A stretch of 64,000 nucleotides of DNA from an uncultured Lachnospiraceae bacterium (GCA_910578115.1 CAJTPO010000017.1:13638-77637), one strand, 5' to 3'; numbered from the stretch's first letter, positions 33,887 through 42,693 are shown. Program-made: numbers and translations. The notes: generated from the letters alone by a model not told the origin.

Positions 33887-36208
33887 ATGTATCGGAAAAG
33901 AAGAACAGCGGTTTTTCTGGCAGGGGTACTTCTGGCAGGTATGTTGAGCGGGTGCACCGGGCCGGCAGGAGGCGGAACGCCGGGACAGGTGGAAGGAGAA
34001 ATCTCCGGGGAGCAGGCCGCGACCGGGACGGATGCCTCCGGGGGAAACCGTGAAAATACTGCAGATACAGATGGAGCGGGCGGCTTAGAAAGTGCAGGCG
34101 GTACGGATGGTGCCGGAGCGAACGGCTTAGAAAGTGCAGGCGGTACGGATGGCGCCGGAGCGGCGCAGACCGGCGGCCGGCCGCAGCTGGTCACGCCTTC
34201 CGCATCCGACGCGGCAGATCTGGCGGCATTGGGTGTGACGCCCTGTGTGGAGCCTTATACGGTGGAGCCGGACTTAAGCAATATTGACAATCTGTGGCAG
34301 TTTTATCTGGACGATGCAATGAAGGAGAAACTGGTAGAGAACGGGTTTGTGGTGTTTGGAAATGCCGGGCGGGAGTTTTTCCAGACCTACGAGATCGACC
34401 GCTATGAGCAGATCGCTCATTTTGTGACGGTAGATTCTTTGATGCACACTTATCATCTGTATTTCAGTTATCTTTTGAAAAATATAGAAAAGACATATCT
34501 GTCGGAAAATATCCGGCAGCTGAGCCGCAGGATGCTTGACAACAGTGTGGCACAGTATGAGAAGTTAAAAGGCAGTGAGTGGGAAAATGCTGCGAAACGT
34601 AATGTTGCCTTTTTTACCGTGGGTATGAAACTGCTGGATGACAGTACTGTCATAAATCCGGAAGCGGCCGATATGGCATCGTATGAACTTGACTGTATCG
34701 GGAAGGCCGACAGTATTTACGAATCGGCGATTACAGGAGAAATGGAGGACTATACCCAGTACGTGCCCCGGGGCTACTATGAGGGAGACGAGGAACTGGA
34801 GCGGTATTTTAAAGCGATGATGTGGTATGGCCGGATTCATTTCGAACAGAGAAGTGAGGAACTGGACAGAAGCGCACTCCTGATCTCCCAGGCGCTATTG
34901 GCGGATGAGGAGGCTTACGGCCTGTGGGAATCCCTGTATGCCGTGACCAGCTTTTTTGCGGGGGCCAGTGACGATCCGGGGGTGTGCGAGTATGGGCCGG
35001 TGATCGAGAAGGCCTACGGCGACGGTGTGAAGGCAGAGGAGCTGGCCGGGAACGCGGAGGGGTTTGCGCGTTTTCATGAGATGACGGGAGCGCTTACGCC
35101 GCCGCAGATCAATTCCGTGCCCATCGGGGACGGGGAAGACAATGTGATTCTGGGCTTCCGCTTTATGGGGCAGCGTTTTACCATAGACGGAGCGATCATG
35201 CAGAAGCTGATCTACAGCGTGGTGCGGGAAAACGGAAACGGGGACAAACGTATGCTTCCCGATGTGCTGGATGTACCGGCGGCGCTGGGCAGTGATCTGG
35301 CGCTTCGTATTCTGGAAGAGAACGGAGCAGCAGAGTATGCGGGCTATTCGGAGAATATGAACAGGCTGCGGGAGGCGCTTTCACAGGAAAATAATGCCCT
35401 CTGGTCGGCCAGTTTGTACGCGAACTGGCTGCACACACTGCGGCCGCTTCTGGAAGTGAAAGGCGAGGGCTATCCGGTGTTTATGCAGAGTGAAGAGTGG
35501 CAGAAGAAGGATCTGGAATGCTTTGCGGGCAGCTTTACGGAGTTGAAGCATGATACGATATTGTATGCAAAACAGGTGATTGCGGAGATGGGCGGCGGCG
35601 GTTACGAGCAGGAACCGGACGACAGGGGGTACGTGGAGCCGGAACCTGTGGTCTATGCACGGTTTGTGGAGCTGGCGGACCGAACGGCCGAGGGGCTTAA
35701 GCGCTACGGGATGTTGAACAGCATTGAGGAAGAGAATCTGACACGTCTGTCGCAGATTGCCGGCCAGATGCTGGAGATTTCCCAAAAGGAGCTGCGGGAG
35801 GAAGTGCTGACAGACGAGGAGTATGAGTTTATACGGAATTACGGCGGCAATATCGAGCATTTCTGGTATGAGGCGGCAAAAGCGGCGAGCGGCGGCGAAG
35901 AAGGGGTGGAGGTACAGGAATTCCCGGCGGCGCTTGTGGTGGATATCGCCACGAATCCAAACGGAGAGGTGCTGGAGGCGGCCACGGACGTTCCGTCGTT
36001 TATCTGTGTGATCGTGAAGGTGGACGGCAAGCTGAAGATCGCCAGAGGCAGCGTGTATTCTTTCTATCAGTTCAGATGGCCCATGGAGGACCGCCTGACT
36101 GATACAAAGTGGCGGCAGATGATGGGTGTGATGGAGGGCGATGACGGCACATACAATATGGAGAAGCCTGTGCAGAAGCCGGCGTGGACGGAAAGCTACC
36201 GGTGGTAG
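33887..36208 (+). CDS. DUF3160-family lipoprotein
   Basis: This 773-residue secreted protein has an N-terminal signal with lipobox (LLAGMLSGC, Cys about residue 23), so it should be anchored to the outer face of the membrane. A low-complexity linker (about 25-95) contains two copies of a 14-residue unit GLESAGGTDGAGAN encoded by 42-bp direct repeats (34082-34123 and 34124-34162). The rest matches DUF3160, recognisable by IAHFVTVDSLMHTYHLYFSYL and the C-terminal VVDIATNPNGEVLE. The function of DUF3160 is not known. GGGGG(A)TGAGG precedes the start. A cluster of hairpins follows. Confidence 0.85.
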   Translation: MYRKRRTAVFLAGVLLAGMLSGCTGPAGGGTPGQVEGEISGEQAATGTDASGGNRENTADTDGAGGLESAGGTDGAGANGLESAGGTDGAGAAQTGGRPQLVTPSASDAADLAALGVTPCVEPYTVEPDLSNIDNLWQFYLDDAMKEKLVENGFVVFGNAGREFFQTYEIDRYEQIAHFVTVDSLMHTYHLYFSYLLKNIEKTYLSENIRQLSRRMLDNSVAQYEKLKGSEWENAAKRNVAFFTVGMKLLDDSTVINPEAADMASYELDCIGKADSIYESAITGEMEDYTQYVPRGYYEGDEELERYFKAMMWYGRIHFEQRSEELDRSALLISQALLADEEAYGLWESLYAVTSFFAGASDDPGVCEYGPVIEKAYGDGVKAEELAGNAEGFARFHEMTGALTPPQINSVPIGDGEDNVILGFRFMGQRFTIDGAIMQKLIYSVVRENGNGDKRMLPDVLDVPAALGSDLALRILEENGAAEYAGYSENMNRLREALSQENNALWSASLYANWLHTLRPLLEVKGEGYPVFMQSEEWQKKDLECFAGSFTELKHDTILYAKQVIAEMGGGGYEQEPDDRGYVEPEPVVYARFVELADRTAEGLKRYGMLNSIEEENLTRLSQIAGQMLEISQKELREEVLTDEEYEFIRNYGGNIEHFWYEAAKAASGGEEGVEVQEFPAALVVDIATNPNGEVLEAATDVPSFICVIVKVDGKLKIARGSVYSFYQFRWPMEDRLTDTKWRQMMGVMEGDDGTYNMEKPVQKPAWTESYRW

Positions 36209-36305
36209 ATTGAAAAATCACACTGATGTGCAGATTTTTCAATCAAGGAGTTTGTGCCGAAGCGTCCCAAACTCCTTGATCGCAGCGCAGAATTTGAAAT
36301 TCTGC
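36208..36305 (+). repeat. Three consecutive hairpins after the DUF3160 gene
   Basis: Stems are 36208-36219/36233-36244, 36244-36254/36268-36278 and 36287-36295/36297-36305. Each is 9-12 bp and perfect. None has a long T-run, so they may be processing or stabilising structures, or a palindromic repeat element. Confidence 0.7.
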
Positions 36306-36312
36306 ACGCGTT

Positions 36313-36349
36313 CCTCAGCAAAAAAAGCTTCGGAATGGAAGGAATTATG
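36313..36349 (+). repeat. Dispersed leader motif, copy 2
   Basis: CCTCAGC...GCTTCGGAATGGAAGGAATTATG matches the motif at 11976 and 48039. The ATG here opens only a short frame. Confidence 0.45.
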
Positions 36350-36418
36350 AGTATTGAAAACAGATGCCCGGGATTTCATAAAGCGGCATGATGGGAAGCG
36401 TGAACTTTGAGAAGAAGG

Positions 36419-37894
36419 ATGACAAAGAGAATTTGCATAGTGATAATGGCGTTGGTCTGTACCGGCGCCGTTTTCTATGGACTCTGGCAGACCGGGGCAT
36501 TTCTGCCGGCGTGGATTTCCTGGGAGAGCGGGACGGTGTGCGACAGGTCGGGAGCGTATACGGCGGTATTGGAGAAAGGACAGGTTACGGTATTTTATGA
36601 CAACACTGTCATATGGAATTCGCCCAAGGAGATAAAGGTGCAGCAGGTCCTGTTCGGCGATGCGGACAATGATCAGGAAGAAGAACTGCTGCTGCTCTGC
36701 TGGAAGATCGGACGATTCGGGGAGAGCAGGCCCTTCTGGATGGAGCGGGATGAACGGAACTGGTCGCAGCATATATATGTCTATCAGTGCCGGCAGGGTA
36801 AGGTGAAGCCGCAGTGGATGTCCTCTTATATTGGGCAGGATGTGACAAATATGTCAATTCGAGCGGAGAAAAGAATGACGGGTGACAATCGGGAAGGGGA
36901 TGTTTCGCAGAAGCAGAACCGCCTGTTTCTGACGGATCCGGCGGGGAAGGTCAGCCGCTGGGTCTGGCTTTCCTGGGGCTTTACGAAGGAAGAGACGGAA
37001 GTATCCTTTGTGGTGTTCGGAGACAACCTGATCCATGAACCGATCTACCGGTACGGCCTGCGTCATGGCGGGGATTTCGGCTTTTTGTATGAAAACAGCA
37101 GGGAACTGATCGACAGGAATGACGTGGCGGTGATCAATCAGGAGACGCCGCTTACAGGCGATCCGGCCATGTACGGCGATTATCCCAGATTCGGCACGCC
37201 GGTTCAGGTCGGGGAAGCGATCGTGGACGCCGGATTTGATGTGGTCACCTGCGGCACCAATCATGCGCTGGACAGGGGGGCGGCAGGCGTAAATTTTACG
37301 AAACATTTTTTTGACGGACAGGGAATTGTCTGTCTGGGGATCCAGTCTGAGGAAGAAAAAGAAGAGCGTCCCTATGAGGTTGTGACAGGAAATGGAATCC
37401 GCTTCGCGCTGTTCAATTATACCTACGGAACGAACGGGATCAAAATACCGGACGAGTGCCCCGCTATGGTGCATCTGCTGGAAGACGAGGACAGGATTCG
37501 GGAGGCGGTCAGGGCAGCGAAGGAGGAAAGCGATATGGTGATTGTTTTCGCCCATTGGGGAACAGAATATGCGAAGGAGCCGGATGCTTTTCAGGAGAAA
37601 TGGACGCAGATTTTTCTGGAAAGCGGCGTGGATGCAGTGATCGGCACGCACCCGCATACACTCCAGCCTTACGAAATGCTGCAGGACGGGGATGGTCATC
37701 AGATGCTGGTCTATTATTCCATCGGCAATTTTGTCAGCGCCCAGTATGAGCAGGCCTGTGTAAAGGGCGGAGCGGCGGAATTCACCGTGTCCCTGACGGC
37801 GGACGGCTATAAGATCACACAGTATTCGCTGCAGCCGCTGGAGATCACGCATGAGAAGGGGAAGTACAGTGTTGCACAAAAATCTATTCAATAA
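36419..37894 (+). CDS. CapA-like metallophosphoesterase-fold membrane protein 1
   Basis: The protein has about 491 residues with one N-terminal membrane anchor (ICIVIMALVCTGAVFYGLW). A beta-rich region of about 170 residues precedes the CapA/PgsA-like domain, which shows VVFGDNLIHEPIYR, DVAVINQETPLTG, DVVTCGTNHALDRG, VIVFAHWGTEYAKE and VIGTHPHTLQPYE. CapA proteins take part in poly-gamma-glutamate synthesis or export, but many anchored homologues in Clostridia have other, unknown surface roles. No capB/capC lie nearby. The start is uncertain: ATG 36419 is used, with TTG 36407 as an alternative. A second homologue ends the window. Confidence 0.8.
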   Translation: MTKRICIVIMALVCTGAVFYGLWQTGAFLPAWISWESGTVCDRSGAYTAVLEKGQVTVFYDNTVIWNSPKEIKVQQVLFGDADNDQEEELLLLCWKIGRFGESRPFWMERDERNWSQHIYVYQCRQGKVKPQWMSSYIGQDVTNMSIRAEKRMTGDNREGDVSQKQNRLFLTDPAGKVSRWVWLSWGFTKEETEVSFVVFGDNLIHEPIYRYGLRHGGDFGFLYENSRELIDRNDVAVINQETPLTGDPAMYGDYPRFGTPVQVGEAIVDAGFDVVTCGTNHALDRGAAGVNFTKHFFDGQGIVCLGIQSEEEKEERPYEVVTGNGIRFALFNYTYGTNGIKIPDECPAMVHLLEDEDRIREAVRAAKEESDMVIVFAHWGTEYAKEPDAFQEKWTQIFLESGVDAVIGTHPHTLQPYEMLQDGDGHQMLVYYSIGNFVSAQYEQACVKGGAAEFTVSLTADGYKITQYSLQPLEITHEKGKYSVAQKSIQ

Positions 37895-37953
37895 AACATT
37901 AATGAAGAAAGGCTTGTGATTGCGCTGCCGGGGAATTTTTTAACGAATATCAG

Positions 37954-37981
37954 TTGACTTTTTATAAAGAGATGTTATAAT
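37954..37981 (+). promoter_or_regulatory. Promoter of the antitoxin RNA
   Basis: TTGACT (37954-37959), a 16-base spacer and TATAAT (37976-37981). The RNA would begin near 37988. Confidence 0.7.
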
Positions 37982-37987
37982 GTGTTT

Positions 37988-38076
37988 ATAAAAAGGTGCC
38001 GGCCGTGAAGCAAACGGTTCACCTTGGTTATTTGTCAAAAAGCAACTTTACCTTGGTGAGGGGTGGTTGCTTTTTT
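37988..38076 (+). ncRNA. Candidate antisense antitoxin RNA of a type I TA locus
   Basis: A short RNA of about 90 nt is predicted between the promoter and a terminator (stem AAGCAAC/GTTGCTT, 38040-38046 with 38066-38072, then T-run). It carries a first hairpin (AAGGTG/CACCTT, 37993-37998 with 38020-38025) and overlaps, on the opposite strand, the 3' end of the toxin ORF. That is the convergent arrangement of Fst/RNAII and TxpA/RatA loci. Confidence 0.6.
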
Positions 38077-38191
38077 GATTCTTTCGTTTCCTACAGGATT
38101 GTAATATGCTGATCATGGTGACGATGATGCTGATGATCGTCACTATAATACCTGCAAGATTTACAATGCCTGTGATTGTTTCTGATATCAT
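38048..38191 (-). CDS. Small hydrophobic toxin of type I TA system (Hol_Tox/TxpA-like)
   Basis: The 47-residue frame reads MISETITGIVNLAGIIVTII, then SIIVTMISIL, then the basic tail QSCRKRKNQKSNH. One membrane-spanning helix followed by Lys/Arg is the hallmark of Fst/TxpA-type toxins, which damage the membrane when overexpressed. The stop lies inside the bidirectional terminator shared with the convergent RNA. A second ORF starts at ATG 38219 behind a strong GGAGG and overlaps the toxin start out of frame. The toxin may be translated by coupling, as in mok/hok, or its own weaker AAAGG may serve. Confidence 0.65.
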   Translation of the reverse strand: MISETITGIVNLAGIIVTIISIIVTMISILQSCRKRKNQKSNHPSPR

Positions 38192-38247
38192 ATCCTGTAC
38201 CTTTCACATGATTTTCCATTATGTACCACCTCCTCAGATACGTACCC

Positions 38248-38294
38248 GGAAGTTCTCAAAATGTACTCATTTTGGCGAAAGGTGAACCGCTTAC
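38248..38294 (-). repeat. Toxin 5' leader segment, copy 1 of a 47-bp direct repeat
   Basis: The segment GGAAGTTCTCAAAATGTACT..CTTAC is in the leader of the toxin mRNA. It is repeated with four differences at 39826-39872, beyond the transporter gene. Its GGTTCACCTT element also occurs in the antitoxin RNA. Confidence 0.8.
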
Positions 38295-38430
38295 AAAAGT
38301 ATTTTATGTTGAATAATGGGATGAAATAGCCCCTTTATTGTGGTATACTTAGAACACTTGTGGCAACCATTTGGCTGTGGGAAAGTGTACGTGGCTGCCG
38401 TTTGTGATAAAACGCAGGAGGAGCGGAAAA

Positions 38431-39789
38431 GTGGAAAGAGAAAAATTTGGTTCAAGGATGGGGTTCATCCTGTTATCGGCGGGGTGTGCGATCGGAATTG
38501 GTAATGTGTGGAGGTTTCCGTATGTTGCCGGGATGTATGGGGGCGGCATGTTTGTGCTGTTTTATCTGCTGTTTCTGATCGTTATGGGCGTGCCTGTCAT
38601 GACGATGGAATTTGCAGTGGGCCGTGCCAGCAGGAAAAGTGTGATCAGGAGCTTTACGGAATTGGAGAAACCGGGGCAGAAGTGGCATTTGCACGGCTAT
38701 ATCGGCATGGCCGGGAATTATCTGTTGATGATGTTTTACACGACAGTGGCGGGATGGATGCTGTATTATTTTTACCAGATGCTGACCGGAAAGTTTACCG
38801 GCAAAGATAAAGAGCAGGTGGCAGGCCTGTTTCAGGAGATGCTTGAGAGTCCGACGGTGCTGACAATGGTAATGGTGATCATTGTAGCGGCGGGTATCCT
38901 GATCTGTTCCCTTGGACTGCAGAAAGGGGTGGAGAGGATCACCAAGGTCATGATGCTGCTGCTTCTTTTTATCATTGTGGTGCTGGCGGTGCGCAGTATG
39001 ACGCTGGAAGGCGGAACGGAGGGGTTGAAGTTCTACCTGCTTCCCGATGTGCAGAGAATGCGGGATGTAGGCATTCTGGAGACCATCACGGCAGCCATGA
39101 ATCAGGCGTTCTTTACGCTGAGCCTGGGGATCGGCTCCATGGCAATCTTTGGCAGCTATATTGATAAGAGCCGTACCCTGCTGGGGGAATCGGTGAATAT
39201 CGCGATGCTGGATACTTTTGTGGCGCTGGTTTCGGGGCTGATCATTTTCCCGACCTGTTTTGCTTTTGATATCAGTCCGGATATGGGGCCGAGCCTGATC
39301 TTTATCACGCTGCCGAATATCTTTAATCATATGGTGGGCGGACGCGTGTGGGGGACGCTGTTCTTCGTGTTTATGACGTTTGCGGCCTTCTCCACGATCC
39401 TGGCAGTGTTTGAGAATATCATATCCTGCGGCATGGATCTTTTCCACTGGAGCAGGAAGAAATCCTGTCTGATCAACCTGGTGGCGCTGATTGTGCTGTC
39501 GCTGCCCTGTGTGTTCGGCTATAACATCTGGTCTGCGATCCAGCCGCTTGGGGAAGGGAGCACGATCCTGGATCTGGAGGATTTTATCGTCAGCAACATG
39601 ATGCTGCCGGTGGGATCCCTTGTCTATCTGTTGTTCTGTGTGACGAGATATGGATGGGGATTCGATCATTATCTGAAGGAAGCAAATACCGGAGAGGGTG
39701 TCAGGATGCCCGGAGGTGTGCGGTTCTATGTGACCTTTATCCTGCCGGTGCTGCTGTTCTTTCTGACGGTCAAAGGGTGGATCAGATAA
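38431..39789 (+). CDS. Neurotransmitter:sodium symporter (NSS/SNF) family transporter
   Basis: The 452-residue protein has about twelve membrane helices and the NSS helix 1 signature GCAIGIGNVWRFPYVAG, where backbone and side chains form the Na+ and substrate sites of LeuT-type carriers. It should import an amino acid or similar compound using the sodium gradient. GTG 38431 is chosen as start because AGGAGG stands eight bases upstream; a longer reading lacks such a site. The gene lies between two copies of a toxin leader repeat, suggesting insertion into, or duplication around, a TA locus. Confidence 0.92.
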   Translation: MEREKFGSRMGFILLSAGCAIGIGNVWRFPYVAGMYGGGMFVLFYLLFLIVMGVPVMTMEFAVGRASRKSVIRSFTELEKPGQKWHLHGYIGMAGNYLLMMFYTTVAGWMLYYFYQMLTGKFTGKDKEQVAGLFQEMLESPTVLTMVMVIIVAAGILICSLGLQKGVERITKVMMLLLLFIIVVLAVRSMTLEGGTEGLKFYLLPDVQRMRDVGILETITAAMNQAFFTLSLGIGSMAIFGSYIDKSRTLLGESVNIAMLDTFVALVSGLIIFPTCFAFDISPDMGPSLIFITLPNIFNHMVGGRVWGTLFFVFMTFAAFSTILAVFENIISCGMDLFHWSRKKSCLINLVALIVLSLPCVFGYNIWSAIQPLGEGSTILDLEDFIVSNMMLPVGSLVYLLFCVTRYGWGFDHYLKEANTGEGVRMPGGVRFYVTFILPVLLFFLTVKGWIR

Positions 39790-39825
39790 AGTGTGATAAA
39801 CTGTGACCTCCTATAATACATAACA

Positions 39826-39872
39826 GGAAGTTCTCAAAATGTACTTATTTTGGTAAAAGGTGAACCGCTTAC
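39826..39872 (-). repeat. Orphan copy 2 of the toxin leader repeat
   Basis: It matches 38248-38294, and the similarity extends to a CCTCCT (ribosome site on the minus strand, 39807-39812). No toxin ORF follows; the transporter gene end is there instead. Confidence 0.75.
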
Positions 39873-40030
39873 CGTTTAAGAACAGCACCATGAGTATAGG
39901 ATAATGAGGTGGGAATAATAAACCAATTAGAAATTAACAATATAGTGATAAATAAAAGAGCATTACTGTTCAGGTTCAACTGTACACTTCAGTGCAGGAT
40001 ACCGGAACCGGAGAAAGGGGGCTGCTGCCT

Positions 40031-40504
40031 GTGAAACTGCTGATCAAACAAAGAGTGTTTTCCTGGACGGATACTTATGATGTGTATGATGAAAACGGCA
40101 GGGCGAAGTATTTCGTTAAAGCGGAGTTTCTGACGCTGGGACACAGGCTGCATGTTTACGATGCGGCGGGTAGTGAAGTGGGGTTGATCCGGGAAAAACT
40201 GATGACACTGCTTCCGGTCTTCGAGATTGAGACAGGCGGTGCGGTGCGCGGCCGGATTGAAAAGCGTTTTACCTTCTTTAAACCAAAGTACGAGGTGGAC
40301 TTTAACGGCTGGCGGGCGGAGGGAGATTTCCTGGGATGGGACTATGACGTTTATTCCGGATGCAGTGCGGTACTTCACATTTCAAAACAGTTGTTCCACT
40401 GGGGAGATACGTATGCGATTGACATTGTGAACCCCGCAGATGAATTGATGGGGCTGTTGCTGGTTATAGCTATAGATGCGGCTAACTGTACCCATGGGAA
40501 CTAG
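40031..40504 (+). CDS. LURP-one-related (YxjI-like) protein
   Basis: This 157-residue protein has the LOR/tubby-like beta pattern: KLLIKQRVFSWTDTYDVYDENG, KYFVKAEFLTLGHRLHVYDA, EVGLIREK and WDYDVYSG, ending IVNPADELMGLLLVIAIDAA. The family forms a 12-stranded barrel around a helix; its bacterial role is unknown. GTG 40031 is preferred over an ATG at 39992 because AGGGGG stands about nine bases before it and the family starts there. The TAG stop lies inside the left terminal repeat of a MITE-like element at 40500. Confidence 0.8.
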   Translation: MKLLIKQRVFSWTDTYDVYDENGRAKYFVKAEFLTLGHRLHVYDAAGSEVGLIREKLMTLLPVFEIETGGAVRGRIEKRFTFFKPKYEVDFNGWRAEGDFLGWDYDVYSGCSAVLHISKQLFHWGDTYAIDIVNPADELMGLLLVIAIDAANCTHGN

Positions 40505-40666
40505 TACAATGAATATTAAGTAACTGGCACCTTGACTTGCCTGATTGTTCAGCTACGACGTTGTCGTCAATCGCCGTAGCCACCGCTACGACTCTTTCCT
40601 CCGCCTTGCATCTGAAACAATCATTCTGTGTCAATGTACCAGAAACTTAATTTTCATTGTACTAGT
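40500..40666. mobile_element. MITE-like element with 30-bp terminal inverted repeats
   Basis: The left end ACTAGTACAATGAATATTAA and the right end (complement ACTAGTACAATGAAAATTAA) match over about 30 bp with a few changes (40500-40530, 40636-40666). The 105-bp interior holds CGTAGC/GCTACG palindromes and no ORF. It is non-autonomous; no related transposase is seen in the window. Confidence 0.7.
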
Positions 40667-40884
40667 ACTCCGTGCTGAAAACCTGGACGTACACGGAATG
40701 AAAGCAACGCAGCAGAGGATGAAATTGATTCTTTACCGACCGTGTGCACCTTTGTTCACTGAGGGTCACCCACGATAATTAAATTTGCATTATGCGTAAA
40801 ATTACGGTACTAACAGAAGCAGATTTATGGTAAAATTATCTTATATATTTCGGATATTTTTCAGGCGGGAAGGGGGAAGTACTT
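40667..40884 (+). other. Non-coding stretch before the cytidylate kinase-like gene
   Basis: It is AT-rich towards its end and holds the upstream region of the kinase gene. No clear -35/-10 pair of full strength and no hairpin terminator were identified. Confidence 0.4.
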
Positions 40885-41517
40885 ATGGATAACTATGTAA
40901 TTGCAGTGGCGCGTGGATTTGGCAGCGGCGGAAAGGCGATCGGGACGCAGCTTGCCAGGGAATTGGGAATCTCCTGTTATGCACAGCAGCTTCTGGACAT
41001 GGCGTCGGAATACAGCGGTATTAATAAGCAGCTGTTCGCGGAGGTGGATGAGAAGCTTCGCGGAGGCTATATGGTGCGGCATCTGATGAAGATTCCTTAT
41101 ACTTATGTGGTGGAGCCAAGTGATAAGGAATTTACGTCCGATATTAATCTTTTCAATATTCAGTCAGAGATCATCAGAGAGCTTGCCAAAACAGAATCCT
41201 GTGTGATCATCGGCAAGTGTGCGGATTATATCCTGCGCAATGAGCCGAATGTGGTCAGTGTATTTGTGGATGCACCGGAGAAGGACTGTATAGCTACCGT
41301 TATGGACAGAATGCAGGTGAATGAGAGCCGGGCCAGAGACCTGGTACATAAGACGGACAAATACCGGGCAGATTACTATCGTTATTATACAAGAGGGAAA
41401 GATTGGAAGGATCCATTAAATTATGATTTGATGTTGAACAGCTCAAGGGTGGGTTGGGACAACTGCGTGAAGCTGATCAGGGAATGCCTGCAGATGAAGC
41501 TGCATGTGCAGCTTTGA
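40885..41517 (+). CDS. Cytidylate kinase-like family protein
   Basis: This 210-residue protein begins MDNYVIAVARGFGSGGKAIG, a P-loop of the Cytidylate_kin2 type with Gly-Ser-Gly-Gly-Lys. It also has SCVIIGKCADYIL and VFVDAPEKDCIATVMDR (Arg lid region), then the HKTDKYRADYYRYYT helix. Canonical Cmk is annotated from a different subfamily, so this enzyme may phosphorylate another nucleotide or small molecule. AAGGGGG precedes the ATG. It appears monocistronic. Confidence 0.85.
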   Translation: MDNYVIAVARGFGSGGKAIGTQLARELGISCYAQQLLDMASEYSGINKQLFAEVDEKLRGGYMVRHLMKIPYTYVVEPSDKEFTSDINLFNIQSEIIRELAKTESCVIIGKCADYILRNEPNVVSVFVDAPEKDCIATVMDRMQVNESRARDLVHKTDKYRADYYRYYTRGKDWKDPLNYDLMLNSSRVGWDNCVKLIRECLQMKLHVQL

Positions 41518-41661
41518 CGATGTGATGTACCGTTTTATGGATATTTCTATAACAGTAGATATGAAGAAATAAAATGTAGATTGAGCAAATGTCGGTCACT
41601 TTGCCGGTATGTCAGTGACGGCCGCAAAGCAGGAGAAAGAGGTAACAAAACGGGTGTTTTT

Positions 41662-42693
41662 ATGGAAGATAAGAGATTTGCTATTCTGATCGATACGGAT
41701 AATATTTCATCAAAATATATTTCCGCGATCATGGATGAGATGACGAAACACGGAATCGTCACATACCGCAGGGCTTATGGTGACTGGACAAGCACTCAGG
41801 CCAGGGGATGGAAAAACAAGCTGATGGAGAATTCCATTACGCCGATGCAGCAGTTTTGCAATACGGTGGGCAAGAATGCGACGGATTCTACGCTGATCAT
41901 CGATGCCATGGATATTCTTTATACGGGAAACGTAGACGGCTTCTGTATTGTGTCCAGTGACGGTGATTTTACGAGACTGGCGATCAGGCTGCGGGAATCC
42001 GGTATGAGCGTGGTTGGCATGGGGGAAGAGAAGACACCCCGTTCTTTCCGCACGGCCTGTTCCCAGTTTACGGTGCTTGAGAATCTGATCGACGAGGATG
42101 ACCAGGATCTGCAGGAGGAAGTGCAGGATACGGCGCATGAGAGTGTCCATGGGACATTAAAGGAAACAGGCTCCAAAGGAAAAGGCAGGAAAGCGGCAGC
42201 CAGGAAGGCGGCTGAGGAGAAGGAATCTACATCAATCAGCAAGGAAGTGATCGAAAGCGCCATCATCAATATTATCACGGAGAATGAGAATAAGGATAAA
42301 GAGACAGGCCTGGGCGAGATCGGCAGCAGATTGTTGAATAAATACCCGGATTTTGATGTGCGCAATTACGGATACAGCCTGTTATCACGTTTCCTGGAAG
42401 AGATTCCCAGTCTGAAGCTGGTCAAGAATAACACCTGTATCAATGTGGAGCTGAAGGAGAATCAGGAGTCTGAGGATGAGATCACATCTTATATTAAGAC
42501 GATCGTCAAGCTGACCGGTAAGAAGGGGATGCGGGTGAACGAACTGAGCAACAGTGTACACCGTAAATATGCGGGATTTACGCCCAAGAACTATGGGTAT
42601 TCCCAGTTCACCAAATTCCTGCAGGCGATACCGGAGCTGGAGCTCTACGGTGACATTAATGCGAGGAAAGTGCGCTTCGGGGAAGAAGAATAA
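41662..42693 (+). CDS. NYN-domain ribonuclease with OST-HTH/LOTUS domains (LabA/YacP-like)
   Basis: The 343-residue protein opens with a PIN-like NYN domain: RFAILIDTDNISSKYI, DSTLIIDAMDILYTG and FCIVSSDGDFTRLA, supplying the acidic metal-binding Asp residues. A charged linker of about 50 residues (KGRKAAARKAAEEKE) follows. Two C-terminal repeats then appear, each with the core NYGYS (RNYGYSLLSRFLEEIP about residue 235; KNYGYSQFTKFLQAIP about 313), as in OST-HTH/LOTUS RNA-binding modules. It is likely to cleave or remodel RNA in the cytoplasm. The ribosome site is weak. Confidence 0.87.
   Translation: MEDKRFAILIDTDNISSKYISAIMDEMTKHGIVTYRRAYGDWTSTQARGWKNKLMENSITPMQQFCNTVGKNATDSTLIIDAMDILYTGNVDGFCIVSSDGDFTRLAIRLRESGMSVVGMGEEKTPRSFRTACSQFTVLENLIDEDDQDLQEEVQDTAHESVHGTLKETGSKGKGRKAAARKAAEEKESTSISKEVIESAIINIITENENKDKETGLGEIGSRLLNKYPDFDVRNYGYSLLSRFLEEIPSLKLVKNNTCINVELKENQESEDEITSYIKTIVKLTGKKGMRVNELSNSVHRKYAGFTPKNYGYSQFTKFLQAIPELELYGDINARKVRFGEEE

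Noticed and set aside
36388..36600. 70-codon frame overlapping the start of the first CapA-like gene
   Set aside because: It overlaps a clearly conserved membrane-anchor region in another frame and has no recognisable content.
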